Part shown: piece after piece, positions 35,172 to 43,974 of the stretch | Layout: every line of letters begins with the position of its first letter | Position numbering within the stretch: position 1 is the stretch's first letter | Source: Rathayibacter sp. SD072 | GTDB taxonomy: Bacteria; Actinomycetota; Actinomycetes; Actinomycetales; Microbacteriaceae | Reading direction: 5' to 3' | Length of the DNA: 64,000 bases | Assembly: GCF_017355185.1 (NCBI RefSeq) | Contig: NZ_JADILJ010000015.1 | Location: 1-64,000, forward strand | Notes under the pieces: model-generated | Databases searched by the model: none | Seen by the model: the letters and a program-made list of their open reading frames with translations, nothing else | Told to the model about the DNA's origin: nothing | Made by a program: the position numbers and the translations under genes

Positions 35172-35819
35172 GTGCCCGATCTGCAGCTCACGTTCCCCTG
35201 GGAGACGCAGCCCGTCTTCCGGGAGGCCGAGCCGCCCCACCTGAAGCGGGTCGTCGCCCACTCCACCGATCGCGTCGCCTGGCTCCGGGCCCGCTCCCGC
35301 GGCATCACCGCCACCGACGTCGCGCGCCTCTCCTCCACGGCCGCCATCGACCGCGTCGCCCTCGACAAGCTCTACGGCAGCGGCTTCGGCGGCAACGCGT
35401 TCACCGATCACGGCCGGGCCCGCGAGCCCGAGATCGCCGCCTGGGTTCTCCGCGAGCACGAGATCGAGCCCAGCAGCACGCTGTTCCACGCGAGCCAGGA
35501 GCGGCGCCACCTCGCCACCCCCGACGGCATCGGCCTGCGCGAGGACGGCCGGCTCGAGCTCTGCGAGATCAAGACGACCACGAAGCCGTGGCGCAGCATC
35601 CCGCGCCACTACCTGCGGCAGGTCTTCTGGCAGCAGTACGTCCTGGGCGCCGAGCGCACGCTCGTGGTCTGGGAGCAGCACCGCGACTTCGTGCCGATCG
35701 ACGCCGAGCCCGAGTTCCGCTGGGTCGACCGCGACGAGGACGAGATCCACGTCCTCGTCCGCCTCGCCGGCATGCTGATGGCCGAGCTGCACGAGAGAAC
35801 CCGCGCGGGCGCGCGGTGA
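35172..35819 (+). CDS. YqaJ-type phage recombinase/exonuclease-like nuclease
   Basis: A 215-residue PD-(D/E)XK nuclease. RSRGITATDVARL at about residue 38 is the family entry motif, GRAREPEIAAW near 77 gives the first conserved Glu, and the catalytic D-E-K triad is in TPDGIGL (Asp) and LCEIKTTTK (Glu, Lys) near residues 117 and 133. The HYLRQVFWQQYVLGAER helix follows. Such enzymes trim DNA 5' ends for annealing; chromosomal copies in Actinobacteria have unclear roles. Its stop overlaps the next gene's start (GTGA). No other phage gene is nearby, so it is not evidence of a prophage. Confidence 0.82.
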   Translation: MPDLQLTFPWETQPVFREAEPPHLKRVVAHSTDRVAWLRARSRGITATDVARLSSTAAIDRVALDKLYGSGFGGNAFTDHGRAREPEIAAWVLREHEIEPSSTLFHASQERRHLATPDGIGLREDGRLELCEIKTTTKPWRSIPRHYLRQVFWQQYVLGAERTLVVWEQHRDFVPIDAEPEFRWVDRDEDEIHVLVRLAGMLMAELHERTRAGAR

Positions 35820-36571
35820 CCGTCCTCCTCCTGCACGGGCTCGGCAGCGACCGCTCGCAGCCGCTCGGCCTGCTCCGACCGACGCTCCCGCCCGGCAGCG
35901 AGGTCCTCGCCCCGGACGTCCGCGCGCACGGGGCCTCCGACCTCGTGGGCGCCGGCTCCGACTTCTCGCTCGACGCCCTCGCCGACGAGGTGACCGAGCA
36001 GGTGATCCGCGCCGGAGCCGCGCACAAGCCGCTCACGGTCCTCGGCATCTCGATGGGGGCCGCGATCGCCCTGCGCCTCGTCGCGCGCCGCGTGCTGCCG
36101 ATCGACCGGGCGGTCTTCGTGCGCCCCGCCTTCACCTCCGAGCCGATGCCCGAGAACCTCGCCGTCTTCCCCGTCCTCGCGCAGCTGCTGCACGACCACG
36201 GTGCCAAGCGGGGCGAGCGGCTCTTCCGCGCCTCCGGCCTCTTCCAGCGGGCCGTGGAGGAGTCGCCCGCCGGGGCTCAGGGCCTCGTGCAGCAGTTCCG
36301 CGCGCCTCGGGCGGCGGAGCGCGCCGTGCGCCTCGCCGAGATTCCCCGCAACGCCGCGTACCGCGACTCCGGCGAGCTGTCGCAGGTCATCGCGCGCACC
36401 CTCGTCATCGCCGCCGAGCGCGATCCGGTGCACCCGGTCGCCGTGGCGGAGCAGTGGGCGAGAGGTCTTCCCGACGCGGAGCTCGAGCGGGTGCCGGCGC
36501 GCGACGACGGCCAGGAGCGGCAGACCGAGGTGCTGCGGAGTCGCGTCCGCGACTGGCTCGCGCGGCGCTGA
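35816..36571 (+). CDS. alpha/beta hydrolase
   Basis: A 251-residue hydrolase. LLLHGLGSDRSQ is the oxyanion strand, the nucleophile Ser is in VLGISMGAAIAL (near residue 79), and Asp lies in AAERDPVHP (near 204). The expected catalytic His near residue 230 is not evident: the region reads RVPARDDGQERQ where most relatives have a G-x-H, so the enzyme may be altered or non-catalytic. The GTG overlaps the YqaJ stop (GTGA). The last 167 bases overlap a convergent gene on the other strand. Confidence 0.78.
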   Translation: MTVLLLHGLGSDRSQPLGLLRPTLPPGSEVLAPDVRAHGASDLVGAGSDFSLDALADEVTEQVIRAGAAHKPLTVLGISMGAAIALRLVARRVLPIDRAVFVRPAFTSEPMPENLAVFPVLAQLLHDHGAKRGERLFRASGLFQRAVEESPAGAQGLVQQFRAPRAAERAVRLAEIPRNAAYRDSGELSQVIARTLVIAAERDPVHPVAVAEQWARGLPDAELERVPARDDGQERQTEVLRSRVRDWLARR

Positions 36572-37187
36572 GGTCCTCCCGCGCGAGCACCAGGCCCACG
36601 GTCGCGAGCCACAGCAGGGCCACGGCGGTCGCGACGAACTCCAGCGTTCCGCCCAGGCGCATCCAGACCCGGAGGAGCGACAGGATCGCGCCCGCTCCCG
36701 CGATCACGGCCACCGCCACTCCGGCCACGAGCGAGAGCCGGGCGACGGCCGGGCGCTCCCGTGCCGCCGCGAGCTGGAGCATCGCGACGCACGCCGACGC
36801 GAAGCCCAGCACCGCCGCGCTGGTGTGGATGAGGTCCTGCCAGCTGAAGCTCTCCCCCACCGGCAGCGGGCACCCCGCCGTGCAGGTCACCTGCGACGCG
36901 AGCGCGAAGCACGCGGCGGCGGCGAGCAGCACGAGGGAGGGCGCGAGCGAGGGCAGCAGCCGGGACCGCACGTGCCGGGCGCCGAGCGCGACGGCCGTGC
37001 CGCCGGCCGCGACGAGCAGCAGCGCGATCCGCACCGCGCCCGCCGTCGGCATGTCCGGCGCTCCCATCTCGCTGACGTAGACCCAGCGAGAGAGGCTGAG
37101 CCGCGCACCGAGCAGGAGGATCAGACCGACGAGCACGAGGACCGATCCGCCGATCAGCAGGGGGCCTCCGGCACGTCGTCGCAGCAT
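36405..37187 (-). CDS. DUF998-like membrane protein
   Basis: A 260-residue protein with six membrane helices between residues 10 and 205 (for example GGSVLVLVGLILLLGA and VAVAVIAGAGAILSLL), matching the DUF998 layout. A CTAGC pair after helix 3 is likely extracellular. The last 60 residues are an Arg/Ala/Pro-rich tail that is antisense to the end of the hydrolase gene, so the true protein may be shorter or the tail recently acquired by stop loss. The ATG at 37187 is six bases from CACGAT on the minus strand, so the message is probably leaderless. Function unknown. Confidence 0.7.
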   Translation of the reverse strand: MLRRRAGGPLLIGGSVLVLVGLILLLGARLSLSRWVYVSEMGAPDMPTAGAVRIALLLVAAGGTAVALGARHVRSRLLPSLAPSLVLLAAAACFALASQVTCTAGCPLPVGESFSWQDLIHTSAAVLGFASACVAMLQLAAARERPAVARLSLVAGVAVAVIAGAGAILSLLRVWMRLGGTLEFVATAVALLWLATVGLVLAREDLSAARASRGRDSAAPRSAAPGRRRAPAPARAPRREDLSPTAPPRRPGAPDRARRR

Positions 37188-37193
37188 CCCCTC

Positions 37194-37199
37194 ATCGTG
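37194..37199 (-). promoter_or_regulatory. -10 element of the leaderless DUF998 gene
   Basis: Minus-strand CACGAT (37199-37194) lies six bases before the ATG at 37187, the same geometry as the other leaderless genes here, though the hexamer is a weaker match. Confidence 0.4.
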
Positions 37200-37411
37200 C
37201 CAGACGCCGCTGCGCCCCGAGCCCGACGCCGCCTCACCTCCCCATCGGGGGACGGAGAGCCAATCTTCTCGGGCGGGTGACACCGCCGTAACAGCCCGGA
37301 CTCATTACCTCGATTGACTGATCGCGGCGCTCGGAGACGGGGTCGGGGGACGCACGCCAGCGCGTCGCCCACCCCTGGAACCACCACCGGGGCCGGGACA
37401 CAGGAAGGGCG

Positions 37412-38443
37412 ATGATGCACAGCAGTGCGCTCGGACACGGCCTCACGATCGGCGAGATCCCCGAGGAGGTGGTCCTCCCCGACACCATGACGGCGGCGGT
37501 GATCGACGCCCCGGGCGACGCCTCGGCGCTGCACCTCGCGACCGTGCCGACCCCCTCGGCGATCAACGCCGAGTTCCTGGTGAAGGTGGTCGCGGCCGGA
37601 GTGAATCCGCTCGACGTGAAGACCAGGGCGGGCCGCGGAGTCGCCTCCCAGATCGCCTCGTACCCCGCGGTGCTCGGCCACGACTTCTCGGGCGTCGTCG
37701 TGCAGAGCCCGTACCCCGCGCATCCGCTGCGGCCCGGCGACGAGGTCTACGGGTTCGTGATGGTGCCCCGGTACTCCGGCTCCTACGCCCAGTACGTCAG
37801 CGTGCCCAGCGTCTCGGTCACGCGGAAGCCCTCGACGCTGTCGCACGTGGAGGCCGCCGGCGTCCCGCTGGCCGCGCTCACCGCGTGGGGCATGGTGGTC
37901 GAGCTGGCCAAGGCGCACGAGGGCCAGCGGATCCTCATCCACGCGGGCTCCGGCGGAGTCGGCCACTTCGCCGTGCAGTTCGCCTCGTACTTCGGCGCCA
38001 CGGTCACCGCCACCGGGTCCACGCGCAATCTGCAGTGGCTCCGCGAGCTGGGCGCCGACCAGGTGATCGACCACACGGCCGAGCGCTTCGACGAGATGCT
38101 CTCGGACATCGACGTCGTGATCGACCTGGTCGGCAACGTGCACGACGACACGGGCTCGCGCTCGCTGCGCGTGCTGCGCCCCGGCGGACTCGTCGTGAAC
38201 GCGCCGACCGGCAGCTGGCCCGGGTTCTTCGAGGAGGCGGCCGCCGCCGGCGTGCGCGCCTCCACCTTCAAGGTCGCGCCCGACGGAGCGACGCTCGCCG
38301 TGGTCTCGCGCCTGCTCGAGTCGGGAGACGTGCGCGTCTTCATCGACGGCGTCTTCCCGCTCGAGAAGGCGGGCGAGGCGCACGAGCAGCTCGAGACCGG
38401 CCACACGCGCGGCAAGATCGTGCTCACCGTCTGCGAGGGCTGA
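37412..38443 (+). CDS. zinc-free medium-chain quinone oxidoreductase/dehydrogenase
   Basis: A 343-residue MDR enzyme of the quinone oxidoreductase branch. The GroES domain holds VNPLDVKTRAG and LGHDFSGVVV without the zinc cysteines of alcohol dehydrogenases. The NADPH fold has the AGSGGVGHFAVQFA loop at about residue 178. It likely reduces quinones or enones with NADPH. GGAAGGG precedes the ATG at 37412 by 4-5 bases; the second ATG is equally possible. Monocistronic; a 224-base gap to the divergent DUF998 gene gives no clear regulator site. Confidence 0.88.
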   Translation: MMHSSALGHGLTIGEIPEEVVLPDTMTAAVIDAPGDASALHLATVPTPSAINAEFLVKVVAAGVNPLDVKTRAGRGVASQIASYPAVLGHDFSGVVVQSPYPAHPLRPGDEVYGFVMVPRYSGSYAQYVSVPSVSVTRKPSTLSHVEAAGVPLAALTAWGMVVELAKAHEGQRILIHAGSGGVGHFAVQFASYFGATVTATGSTRNLQWLRELGADQVIDHTAERFDEMLSDIDVVIDLVGNVHDDTGSRSLRVLRPGGLVVNAPTGSWPGFFEEAAAAGVRASTFKVAPDGATLAVVSRLLESGDVRVFIDGVFPLEKAGEAHEQLETGHTRGKIVLTVCEG

Positions 38444-38451
38444 CCTCGGTC

Positions 38452-38474
38452 CTCCGCGGGATGCCACTCCGGTG
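38452..38474 (-). repeat. dispersed 23-base repeat, copy 3
   Basis: Inverted copy (minus strand CACCGGAGTGGCATCCCG) nine bases after the oxidoreductase stop codon. It matches copy 1 at all but two positions. Confidence 0.5.
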
Positions 38475-38522
38475 CGCCTTCCCGTGCGCGTCCCGTCGCG
38501 GAGCGGTCCCTCGCGACGGGGA

Positions 38523-39092
38523 TCAGGGCAGCGGGCGCTCCAGGACGAAGTCGTCCTCGTAGCGGTCGCCGACCAGGAAGCGCTTCTCGCCCACCACCGC
38601 GAACCCGTGCCGGATGTAGAACCGGCGCGCCCGCTCGTTCTCCTGGTTCACCCCGAGCCAGACGCCCGCCGCGCCGGTCGATCGCGCATCGTCCAGCGAC
38701 GCCGCCATCAGCGCCGAGGCGATCCCGCTGCCGTGACCACCGGGCAGCACGTAGCACTTGCTCAGCTCGACGCTCGGGCGCCGGCTGATCGCGGCAGCCG
38801 CGTCTTCGTCGGCCGGCTCGCCCCGCACCAGCATCGTGTAGCCGACCAGCGCCCCGGAGGCGTCCTCGGCCGCGAACAGGGACCGGTGCGGGTCGACGAG
38901 GTACGCGGCGAACCGCTCCTCGGACAGCACCGTGCGGATGAACTCGGCCTTCGCCTCGTCGCTCGTGTGCGGCGGGCAGGCGAGCGGGAACGTGAGAGCG
39001 GCGACCTCGGCCAGCGCCGGCGCGTCCGCGGGCACCGCTCGGCGGACCGCGGTCGGGGCGTCGTCGGAGGGTCGCTGCTGATCCTGGAGCAC
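38523..39092 (-). CDS. GNAT-family N-acetyltransferase
   Basis: A 189-residue acetyltransferase with ELSKCYVLPGGHGSGIASALM as acetyl-CoA strand and loop (read in two parts, near residues 108-130), followed by VWLGVNQENERARRFYIRHGF, the standard motif B. A 20-residue N-terminal tail precedes the fold. Substrate unknown. It lies just downstream of the ribosomal gene terminator on the same strand and is probably transcribed alone. Confidence 0.88.
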   Translation of the reverse strand: MLQDQQRPSDDAPTAVRRAVPADAPALAEVAALTFPLACPPHTSDEAKAEFIRTVLSEERFAAYLVDPHRSLFAAEDASGALVGYTMLVRGEPADEDAAAAISRRPSVELSKCYVLPGGHGSGIASALMAASLDDARSTGAAGVWLGVNQENERARRFYIRHGFAVVGEKRFLVGDRYEDDFVLERPLP

Positions 39093-39143
39093 GACGACCA
39101 GTCTGCCCCGCCGCGCGGCCGGCTCCGACCCCGGGAACGACGA

Positions 39144-39175
39144 AGGAGGGGGCCCGCTCGCGCGGACCCCCTCCT
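39144..39175 (-). terminator. terminator after rplA
   Basis: An imperfect 13-14 base stem: AGGAGGGGG with CCCCCTCCT and an inner CCGC/GCGG pair around a 4-base loop, 29 bases after the rplA stop. No T-run follows. It separates the ribosomal genes from the GNAT gene. Confidence 0.65.
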
Positions 39176-39203
39176 GTCGGTGCTGCCTCGGGGCAGCGGC
39201 GTC

Positions 39204-39896
39204 CTAGGACAGGACGTTGACGTCCAGCGGGATGCCGGGGCCGAAGGTCGTCGAGACGGCGGCCTTCTGGATGTAGCGGCCCTTGGAGGAGGAGGGCTTG
39301 AGACGGTTGATCTCGTCGAGAGCCGTCTTGAAGTTCTCCTGGAGCTGCTCCTCGGTGAACGCGGCCTTGCCGACGACGAGGTGCACATTGGCGTGCTTGT
39401 CGACGCGGAACTCGATCTTTCCGCCCTTGATCTCGGTCACGGCCTTCGCCACGTCCGGGGTCACGGTGCCGGTCTTCGGGTTGGGCATGAGGCCGCGGGG
39501 GCCGAGCACCTTTCCGAGACGACCGACCTGGCCCATGAGCTCCGGCGTCGAGACGGCGGAGTCGAACGAGGTGTACCCGCCCGCGACCTTCTCGATGAGC
39601 TCGGCGCCGCCGACCTCGTCGGCACCCGCGGCGATCGCGGCCTCGGCGGCCGGTCCCGTCGCGAAGACGATGACGCGGGCGGTCTTGCCCGTGCCGTGGG
39701 GGAGGATGACCGTGCCGCGGACCATCTGGTCCGCCTTGCGCGGGTCGACGCCCAGCTTCAGCGCGACCTCGACGGTGCTGTTGAACTTGGCCGAGCCGGT
39801 CTCGCGAGCGAGGGCGACGGCCTCATCGGCCGTGTAGTACTTGCCCTCTTCGAGCTTGGCTGCGGCGGCCCGGTAGGCCTTCGACTTCTGTGCCAT
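39204..39896 (-). CDS. rplA: 50S ribosomal protein L1
   Basis: A 230-residue protein of normal length. It binds 23S rRNA at the L1 stalk and moves deacylated tRNA out of the E site; in many bacteria it also represses its own operon. Signatures: [19 protein letters not shown] split near residues 38-55, [10 protein letters not shown] (near 97), and the family pattern [21 protein letters not shown] (near 120-140). AGGAG lies 7-8 bases before the ATG at 39896. A 257-base gap with a hairpin separates it from rplK, unusual for these normally close neighbours. Confidence 0.98.
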   Translation of the reverse strand: MAQKSKAYRAAAAKLEEGKYYTADEAVALARETGSAKFNSTVEVALKLGVDPRKADQMVRGTVILPHGTGKTARVIVFATGPAAEAAIAAGADEVGGAELIEKVAGGYTSFDSAVSTPELMGQVGRLGKVLGPRGLMPNPKTGTVTPDVAKAVTEIKGGKIEFRVDKHANVHLVVGKAAFTEEQLQENFKTALDEINRLKPSSSKGRYIQKAAVSTTFGPGIPLDVNVLS

Positions 39897-40077
39897 GTTG
39901 TTTCTCCTTGAAACGAGAATGTGGTTCTAGAGCCTGGCGGGCTCTCCCACGGAATGTTGAGTTCTTAAGTGACGCGACGTGACGAGTCGCAGAGCGGTGT
40001 GGCTGCTCCCGGAGGCCAGGAGGAGGTGTCGTGCGACCCATTGAGGGTCGCTGTCACTTCTCGCAGTCTCCCGAGGA

Positions 40078-40098
40078 CGACGGTCCACTGGACCGTCG
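40078..40098 (-). terminator. hairpin between rplK and rplA
   Basis: Perfect 10-base arms CGACGGTCCA and TGGACCGTCG with one base between them, 56 bases after the rplK stop. It could attenuate transcription into rplA or be part of an L1-binding leader; the sequence alone does not decide. Confidence 0.5.
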
Positions 40099-40153
40099 GG
40101 CTGCCGCCGTCCGCGCAGCACGGGAATCACCCCGTGCAAGCGCTGGAATGGGA

Positions 40154-40585
40154 TCAGCCCTCGACGGTGATTCCCATGCTGCGCGCAGTGCCGGCGATGA
40201 TCTTCGCGGCCGCGTCGATGTCGTTGGCGTTCAGGTCGACCTGCTTCGCCTCGGCGATCTCGCGGACCTGCGCCTGGGTGAGCTTCGCGACCTTCACGGT
40301 GTGCGGGGTCGAGGAGCCCTTGGCGACGCCGGCGGCCTTCTTGATGAGCTCCGCCGCGGGCGGGGTCTTCAGGATGAAGGTGAAGGAGCGGTCCTCGTAG
40401 ACGGTGATCTCGACGGGGATGACGTTGCCGCGCTGCGACTCGGTCTGCGCGTTGTACGCCTTGCAGAACTCCATGATGTTGACGCCGTGCTGACCGAGCG
40501 CCGGACCGATCGGGGGCGCGGGGTTCGCCGCGCCGGCCTTGATCTGGAGCTTGATCAGGCCGGTGACCTTCTTCTTGGGGGCCAT
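40154..40585 (-). CDS. rplK: 50S ribosomal protein L11
   Basis: A 143-residue protein at the normal length. L11 shapes the GTPase-associated centre and is needed for RelA-dependent stringent response and thiostrepton binding. Signatures: [23 protein letters not shown] at the N-terminal (read in two parts), [13 protein letters not shown], and the C-terminal rRNA-binding [16 protein letters not shown] precedes the ATG. Upstream of it is a 429-base gap to nusG. Confidence 0.98.
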
Positions 40586-40772
40586 TCTGATTCCTTTTCT
40601 CAGGGTTCGAGTGGTCGGGGGTTCCCGGCCGCTCTCCCGCGCACCCGACGGAGTCGGATCGCGGTGGAGGAGGGTCGGACGGCGCGCACGCGGACGGGCG
40701 CCGACACGAAAACCCGTACGAGCTTACACGGGTATCGCCACTCCCGACAGGGCGGATCCGCACCCGCCGCTG

Positions 40773-40858
40773 CCGTCTGCGGGCACCCGCACCGTCTGCA
40801 GGCCCCGCACCATCTGCGGGCACCCGCCCCATCTGCGGGCACCGGCACGATCTGCAGG
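40773..40858 (-). repeat. five tandem 17-19 base repeats between nusG and rplK
   Basis: The unit CC(G/A)TCTGCGGGCACCCGC recurs about every 18 bases from 40773 to 40858, with two units carrying CTGCAGG instead of CTGCGGG. It lies in the 429-base gap (40586-41014) that must hold the rplK promoter. The rest of the gap shows the nusG terminator and nothing else I can name. Confidence 0.65.
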
Positions 40859-40965
40859 GGAATCGGGCCGGGTCGTCCCCAGCGATGCGGAGGAAAGCGC
40901 TCCTCCAGTCGGATCCCCTGCAGATCGCACCGACGCGGCGCCGACGAGCGCGTCCCGGAACGACG

Positions 40966-40997
40966 GACGCCCCCTCCGCCGGAGCGGAGAGGGCGTC
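40966..40997 (-). terminator. terminator after nusG
   Basis: GACGCCC-C-CTCCGC and GCGGAG-A-GGGCGTC form a 13-base-pair stem with one mismatch and a 4-base loop, 17 bases after the nusG stop. Confidence 0.7.
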
Positions 40998-41014
40998 GTC
41001 GCGACGTCAGGACG

Positions 41015-41992
41015 TCAGAGCTTGGTGACCTGGTCGAACGAGAGCTCGACCGGGGTCTCGCGCTCGAACAGCGACACGAGCACCGTGAGCTTGCCGCTCT
41101 CGGGCTTGATCTCGCTGATGGAGCCGGGGAGACCCGCGAACGAGCCCTCCTTGATGGTGATCGTCTCGCCGATCTCGAAGTCGACCTCGGCGGGCAGCAC
41201 GCGCTGGGCCTGCTTCTGGCCCTTCGCACCGGGCGCCTTCGAGGGGGCGACGTCCTTGATCTCGACGAGGCTCTTCAGCATCGTGAAGGCCTCCTCGAAG
41301 CGCAGCGGAGTCGGGTTGTGGGCGTTGCCCACGAAGCCGGTCACGCCGGGGGTGTGGCGGACGACCGACCACGAGTCCTCGTTGAGGTCCATGCGCACCA
41401 GCACGTAGCCGGGGATGCGCACGCGGGTGACCATCTTGCGCTGGCCGTTCTTGATCTCGACCACGTCCTCCATCGGGACCTGGACCTCGAAGATGTAGTC
41501 CTCGGCCTCGAGCGAGACCTTGCGGTTCTCGATGTTGGACTTCACGCGCTTCTCGAAGCCGGCGTAGGAGTGGATGACGTACCACTTGCCCGGCTTGCCG
41601 CGGAGCTCCGTGCGGAAGGCCTCGTAGGGGTCGATGTCGGCGAGGTCCTCGCCCTCGGCCTCCGCGTCCTCCGCGGCGACCTCGGCCTCGTCCTCGACGG
41701 CCTCGAGGGCCGCTTCGGCCTCCTCGACGGTGTCGATGTGAGCGGCCTCGTCGACGGCCGCGTCGGCCTCCGGGTCGTCGACCGAGCCGATGGCGTCGAG
41801 CGCGGCCTCGAGGTCGGACGCCAGGTCCTCCTCGGACTCGTTCTCGTCGATGACGCTCAGGGCGCCCTCCTCGGCGGGCTCGCTGGAGTCCTCGGCCTGC
41901 GTGAGGGTGCCGCCCTCCTGCGCCTCCTCGACCTCCGACGACTGCTCGGCAGCCGTCGACCAGTCGACGTCGTCGCGGTTTCTGTCAGACAC
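41015..41992 (-). CDS. nusG: transcription termination/antitermination protein NusG
   Basis: A 325-residue NusG, far longer than the 180 residues of enterobacterial NusG. Residues 1-135 are an acidic, probably disordered extension (Glu/Asp/Ala-rich). The NGN domain starts at about 138 (KWYVIHSYAGFEKRV) and the KOW domain at about 270 (ETITIKEGSFAGLPGSI). NusG binds the clamp helices of RNA polymerase and stimulates pausing or Rho action. Acidic N-terminal extensions are usual in Actinobacteria. It follows secE after 98 bases. Confidence 0.97.
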   Translation of the reverse strand: MSDRNRDDVDWSTAAEQSSEVEEAQEGGTLTQAEDSSEPAEEGALSVIDENESEEDLASDLEAALDAIGSVDDPEADAAVDEAAHIDTVEEAEAALEAVEDEAEVAAEDAEAEGEDLADIDPYEAFRTELRGKPGKWYVIHSYAGFEKRVKSNIENRKVSLEAEDYIFEVQVPMEDVVEIKNGQRKMVTRVRIPGYVLVRMDLNEDSWSVVRHTPGVTGFVGNAHNPTPLRFEEAFTMLKSLVEIKDVAPSKAPGAKGQKQAQRVLPAEVDFEIGETITIKEGSFAGLPGSISEIKPESGKLTVLVSLFERETPVELSFDQVTKL

Positions 41993-42090
41993 TCGTCACA
42001 ACTCTCTCTCGATCGATGCGGTCGGCGCCGCGAGGGCGCGTACCGCTGTGGCCGGCATCCTCCGCCCAAGCGGTGTCGGATGCCACCGGG

Positions 42091-42372
42091 TCAGGCGGCT
42101 GGTGTGCCGAAGACGTAGGTCACGGCCAGCGCGAACACCCAGTCGAGGAACGAGACCAGCGCCATCATGATGACGACGAAGATCAGGACCACCACGACGT
42201 AGTTGCCGAGCTCTTTCCTGGTCGGCGTCACGACCTTCTTCAGCTCGGCGATGACCTGCCGGATGAAGAGGGCGATCCGCGCGAACGGATTGCGCCGCGC
42301 CGCACGCTGCTGATTCGCGATCGCGACGACGTCCTCGCTCGGCTCGTCGACTGCTTTCCCGGCCACCTGCAC
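42091..42372 (-). CDS. secE: preprotein translocase subunit SecE
   Basis: A 93-residue single-span SecE. A charged N-terminal part is followed by the amphipathic helix RIALFIRQVIAELKKVVTPT and one membrane helix (about 62-85: VVVVLIFVVIMMALVSFLDW). It clamps SecY in the translocon. GTG at 42372 is chosen because GGAAAGG lies 4-5 bases upstream; GTG at 42366 is nearly as good. Standard position between tRNA-Trp and nusG. Confidence 0.95.
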   Translation of the reverse strand: MQVAGKAVDEPSEDVVAIANQQRAARRNPFARIALFIRQVIAELKKVVTPTRKELGNYVVVVLIFVVIMMALVSFLDWVFALAVTYVFGTPAA

Positions 42373-42478
42373 GCACCTTTCCCGCACCGGAACCTCCGGT
42401 GTGGCCGGCCGCCCTGCGGGCGACCCTGGACCGATGACCGCTGCATCGCGGGGACCGCGAGCGACGGGCATCGATGTG

Positions 42479-42551
42479 CAGGGCGGACAGGGCTCGAACC
42501 TGCAACCTGCGGTTTTGGAGACCGCTGCTCTACCAATTGAGCCACCGCCCT
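42479..42551 (-). tRNA. tRNA-Trp (CCA anticodon)
   Basis: On the minus strand the acceptor stem AGGGCGG pairs with CCGCCCT. The anticodon loop reads CTCCAAA (anticodon CCA, Trp), the T arm contains GGTTCGAGCCC in the usual position, and the D arm TGGCTCAATTGGTAGAGCA is standard. 73 nucleotides with G as discriminator; CCA is not encoded. It lies 106 bases before secE on the same strand. Confidence 0.97.
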
Positions 42552-42727
42552 ATGGATGCCGTTGCGAGCATCCGAGGAGGAGGCGAACCCCGCTGCACCC
42601 TCCTCCGACCCTGTCGGGCGCGGTGAAGACTGGCAGAGTTCGACTACCTCGGACGAGTGTACGTGGACCCGAGAGGAGTGTCCAGCCGGGCCGCGCCGCC
42701 CGGATGCGCCCCCTCGCGCGCAGAGGA

Positions 42728-42733
42728 TACGCT
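42728..42733 (+). promoter_or_regulatory. -10 element of the leaderless aminotransferase gene
   Basis: TACGCT at 42728-42733 lies seven bases before the GTG at 42741, which fixes that GTG rather than an upstream in-frame ATG as the start. Confidence 0.55.
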
Positions 42734-42740
42734 TTCGCTC

Positions 42741-43967
42741 GTGTCTGCTCCCACGCGCGTCTCCGCCCGAATCTCCGCCATCGCCGAGTCCGCGACCCTC
42801 AAGGTCGACGCCAAGGCGAAGGCCCTCCAGGCGCAGGGACGCCCCGTCATCTCCTACGCGGCGGGCGAGCCCGACTTCCTCACCCCGGAGCACATCGTCG
42901 AGGCCGCGTCCGCCGCGGTGCTCGACCCGAAGAACTACCGCTACACCCCCGCGGCGGGACTCCCCGACCTCCGCGCGGCGATCGCCGAGAAGACCGCGCG
43001 AGACTCCGGATGGGCGGTCGAGCCCTCGCAGGTCGTCGTCACCAACGGCGGCAAGCAGGCCGTCTACCAGGCCTTCCAGACCCTCCTCGACGACGGCGAC
43101 GAGGTCCTCGTGCCGACCCCCTACTGGACCACCTACCCCGAGGCGATCAAGCTCGCGGGCGGCGTGCAGGTCGACGTCTTCGCGGGCGCCGACCAGGGCT
43201 ACCTCGTCACCGTCGAGCAGCTCGAGGCGGCCCGCACCGAGCGCTCCAAGGTGCTGCTCTTCGTCTCCCCCTCCAACCCCACCGGAGCCGTCTACTCCGC
43301 CGAGCAGACCCGTGCGATCGGCGAGTGGGCCCAGGAGCACGGCCTCTGGGTGATCGCCGACGAGATCTACCAGAACCTGGTCTACGCGGTCGACGGGCAG
43401 GACGACGCCGGCCCCCTCGAGCGCGCCACCTCGATCGTGGAGGCCGTTCCGGAGCTGCGCGACCGCACGATCCTCGTCAACGGAGTCGCCAAGACCTACG
43501 CGATGACCGGCTGGCGGGTCGGATGGATGGTCGGCCCGGCCGACGCCATCGCCGGCGCCTCGAACCTGCAGTCGCACCTCTCGAGCAACGTCTCCAACAT
43601 CTCGCAGCGGGCCGCGATCGCCGCGCTCACCGGACCGCAGGAGCCGGCCGAGGAGATGCGCCTCGCCTTCGACCGCCGCCGCCGCACCATCGTGGCCGAG
43701 CTGAACGCGATCGACGGAGTCGAGTGCCCCACCCCCGGTGGCGCGTTCTACGTGTACCCGGACGTCCGCGGGCTGCTGAACCGCGAGTGGGACGGCGTCA
43801 CGCCGACCACCTCGCTCGAGCTCGCCGACCTGATTCTCGAGAAGGCAGAGGTCGCAACCGTCCCCGGCGAGGCCTTCGGCCCCAGCGGCTACCTGCGCCT
43901 CTCCTACGCCCTCGGCGACGACGCGCTGCTCGAGGGCGTGCAGCGGCTGCAGAAGCTGTTTGGCTGA
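42741..43967 (+). CDS. aspartate aminotransferase-like PLP enzyme (class I)
   Basis: A 408-residue class I aminotransferase. Landmarks: [15 protein letters not shown] near residue 37, NGGKQAVYQ near 103, YWTTYPE near 136, NPTGAVYS (near 184), DEIYQNLVY (near 214) and the PLP lysine in [17 protein letters not shown] (near residue 251). It should transfer the amino group between aspartate and 2-oxoglutarate, possibly also prephenate, as in many Actinobacteria. GTG at 42741 gives the usual N-terminus VSARISAI. Repeats follow its stop. Confidence 0.93.
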   Translation: MSAPTRVSARISAIAESATLKVDAKAKALQAQGRPVISYAAGEPDFLTPEHIVEAASAAVLDPKNYRYTPAAGLPDLRAAIAEKTARDSGWAVEPSQVVVTNGGKQAVYQAFQTLLDDGDEVLVPTPYWTTYPEAIKLAGGVQVDVFAGADQGYLVTVEQLEAARTERSKVLLFVSPSNPTGAVYSAEQTRAIGEWAQEHGLWVIADEIYQNLVYAVDGQDDAGPLERATSIVEAVPELRDRTILVNGVAKTYAMTGWRVGWMVGPADAIAGASNLQSHLSSNVSNISQRAAIAALTGPQEPAEEMRLAFDRRRRTIVAELNAIDGVECPTPGGAFYVYPDVRGLLNREWDGVTPTTSLELADLILEKAEVATVPGEAFGPSGYLRLSYALGDDALLEGVQRLQKLFG

Positions 43968-43974
43968 GTTTTCC

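Noticed and set aside
35172-35819. Prophage remnant, because of the YqaJ gene
   Set aside because: No integrase, capsid or other phage gene is near, and composition is like the flanks.
40773-40858. CRISPR array
   Set aside because: Units are 17-19 bases with no unique spacers and no cas genes.
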